Positions 33,733-34,365 of a stretch of 34,365 nucleotides of DNA are shown in pieces. The translations under genes and the position numbers were made by a program. Source of the stretch: Cellulomonas fimi (GTDB taxonomy: Bacteria > Actinomycetota > Actinomycetes > Actinomycetales > Cellulomonadaceae); the NCBI RefSeq assembly GCF_028527925.1, contig NZ_JAPESW010000038.1:1-34365 (forward strand), given 5' to 3'. The notes beneath the pieces are model-generated. The model saw nothing but the letters and a program-made list of their open reading frames with translations. It had not been told where the DNA came from and did not search any database. Within the stretch, counting starts at the first letter, position 1. Every line of letters begins with the position of its first letter.

Positions 33733-34212
33733 TCACGACGGGTCGGGGATGCCCGGTTGCGCGGCCCGCAGCTTGTCCGTGAGGCGGCGGAGCTCGGCGA
33801 GCTCGTCCGCGTCGAGGGCGCCGCCGACGAGCCGCCGGATCGACCGCACGTGGCGGCGCCCGATCTCGCGCTGCACGCGCTCGCCTTCGGGGGTCAGGGT
33901 CACGGCCACGCCCCGCGCGTCGCCCTGCACGGGCCCGCGCACCACGAGGCCGGCGGCCTCGAGCCGCTCGACCATGCGGGACAGGCTCGGCTGTGTCAGC
34001 AGGCTGCTCTCCCCGAGCTCCTTGAGGCGGGCCGTGAGGCCGTGGCACCGCGACAGGGTGAACAGCACGTCGTACTCGCGGATCGTCAGCGGGTCCCACA
34101 CGTCGTCGCGCTGGAACCGGCGCATGAGCGCGACCTGCGCGCGGAACAGCGCCTCCCACGCCTCGGCCGCCTCACGCGTGCTCGCAGCGCGTCCGACCGG
34201 TCCCTCGACCAT
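33733..34212 (-). CDS. MarR-family transcriptional regulator
   Basis: This 159-residue regulator has a winged helix-turn-helix of the MarR type: LTIREYDVLFTLSRC, LKELGESSLLTQPSLSRMVERLEAAGLVVRG as the recognition part, and DARGVAVTLTPEGERVQREI as the wing. It should bind DNA as a dimer and respond to a small ligand. The ATG at 34212 follows a purine-rich GGAGGGGGAG; starting earlier would add residues from the regulatory gap. It is divergent from a gene starting at 34351, which it probably controls, as MarR proteins often do. The 16-base palindrome at 34256 is a candidate operator. Confidence 0.87.
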   Translation of the reverse strand: MVEGPVGRAASTREAAEAWEALFRAQVALMRRFQRDDVWDPLTIREYDVLFTLSRCHGLTARLKELGESSLLTQPSLSRMVERLEAAGLVVRGPVQGDARGVAVTLTPEGERVQREIGRRHVRSIRRLVGGALDADELAELRRLTDKLRAAQPGIPDPS

Positions 34213-34255
34213 CGACTCCCCCTCCGGCGATCGCAACGCCGACGTTATCGAAACT

Positions 34256-34271
34256 GCAGGCCACGGCCTGC
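34256..34271. promoter_or_regulatory. candidate MarR operator
   Basis: GCAGGCC (34256-34262) and GGCCTGC (34265-34271) form an inverted repeat separated by 2 bases, in the divergent gap between the MarR gene and the gene at 34351. It is flanked by CGAAA sequences. Confidence 0.4.
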
Positions 34272-34350
34272 CGAAATGATTCAGCACCTCCCCGGCGAAC
34301 GCATGCCACGAGCAGTGTGCACGCGGCATCCGCACCATGAGGAGGACTCC

Positions 34351-34365
34351 ATGCCCACCACACCA
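34351..34365 (+). CDS. start of a divergent gene, cut by the window end
   Basis: AGGAGGA (34340-34346) is followed 4 bases later by ATG and an open frame of five codons, MPTTP, up to the last base. The position divergent from a MarR gene suggests a MarR-controlled gene such as an efflux pump, but the product cannot be told. Confidence 0.6.

Noticed and set aside
1..34365. Mobile elements, CRISPR arrays, tRNA or rRNA genes
   Set aside because: Reading both strands I saw no transposase or integrase, no regularly spaced repeats and no cloverleaf or rRNA-like sequence.

Overview
This is about 34 kb of very GC-rich DNA, with G or C at nearly every third codon position, from an actinobacterium. 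A member of the Cellulomonadaceae or a near relative (Cellulomonas-like) fits best. The support is a WhiB1-type Fe-S regulator, a PdtaS-type histidine kinase, DUF2505, MsiK-less sugar ABC operons of the CebEFG type, a HemH-HemQ (coproporphyrin) heme pair, and several promoters that look leaderless. I saw no rRNA, tRNA, CRISPR array, insertion sequence or phage gene, so this reads as ordinary chromosome. The genus is an inference; no marker gene settles it.

Layout. 1-3.8 kb: the end of a LuxR-type response regulator, then a MacB/FtsX-type ABC exporter (ATPase overlapping permease by one base) closed by a strong hairpin. 3.9-8.4 kb: a 1389-residue membrane-anchored EssC/EccC-like FtsK/SpoIIIE ATPase with three P-loops, standing alone without visible WXG100 partners, and a convergent overlapping small membrane protein. 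8.5-11.4 kb: whiB1 with a GlnR-box-like repeat ahead of its promoter, pdtaS on the minus strand, and a DUF2505 gene. 11.4-16.2 kb: a cello-oligosaccharide uptake operon (cebE-cebF-cebG, then the LacI regulator cebR) whose promoter is flanked by two CebR-type operators. 16.4-23.3 kb: amino acid catabolism (PutA on minus, glutamate dehydrogenase on plus), a small secreted four-cysteine protein, a luciferase-like flavin oxidoreductase and a META-domain protein. 23.4-25.3 kb: the heme genes hemH-hemQ, minus strand. 25.4-32.0 kb: a second sugar system on the minus strand (GH13 alpha-glucosidase, lipoprotein binding protein, two permeases) with its probable LacI regulator upstream. 32.2-34.4 kb: a soluble Ser/Thr kinase, a flavodoxin-like protein, a MarR regulator, and the first codons of a divergent gene cut by the window edge.

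How it fits together. The two sugar operons have the same logic: a LacI repressor gene nearby, no ATPase gene (so probably a shared MsiK-like ATPase elsewhere), and a perfect 16-17 bp hairpin between the binding-protein gene and the first permease gene, which probably sets a high binding-protein to permease ratio. PutA makes glutamate from proline and the neighbouring dehydrogenase can turn it into 2-oxoglutarate. HemH and HemQ are consecutive enzymes of coproporphyrin-dependent heme synthesis. The parts least explained by known systems are the orphan EssC-like ATPase, the nested inverted repeat at 30883-30950, and the regulatory elements upstream of whiB1 and cebE.
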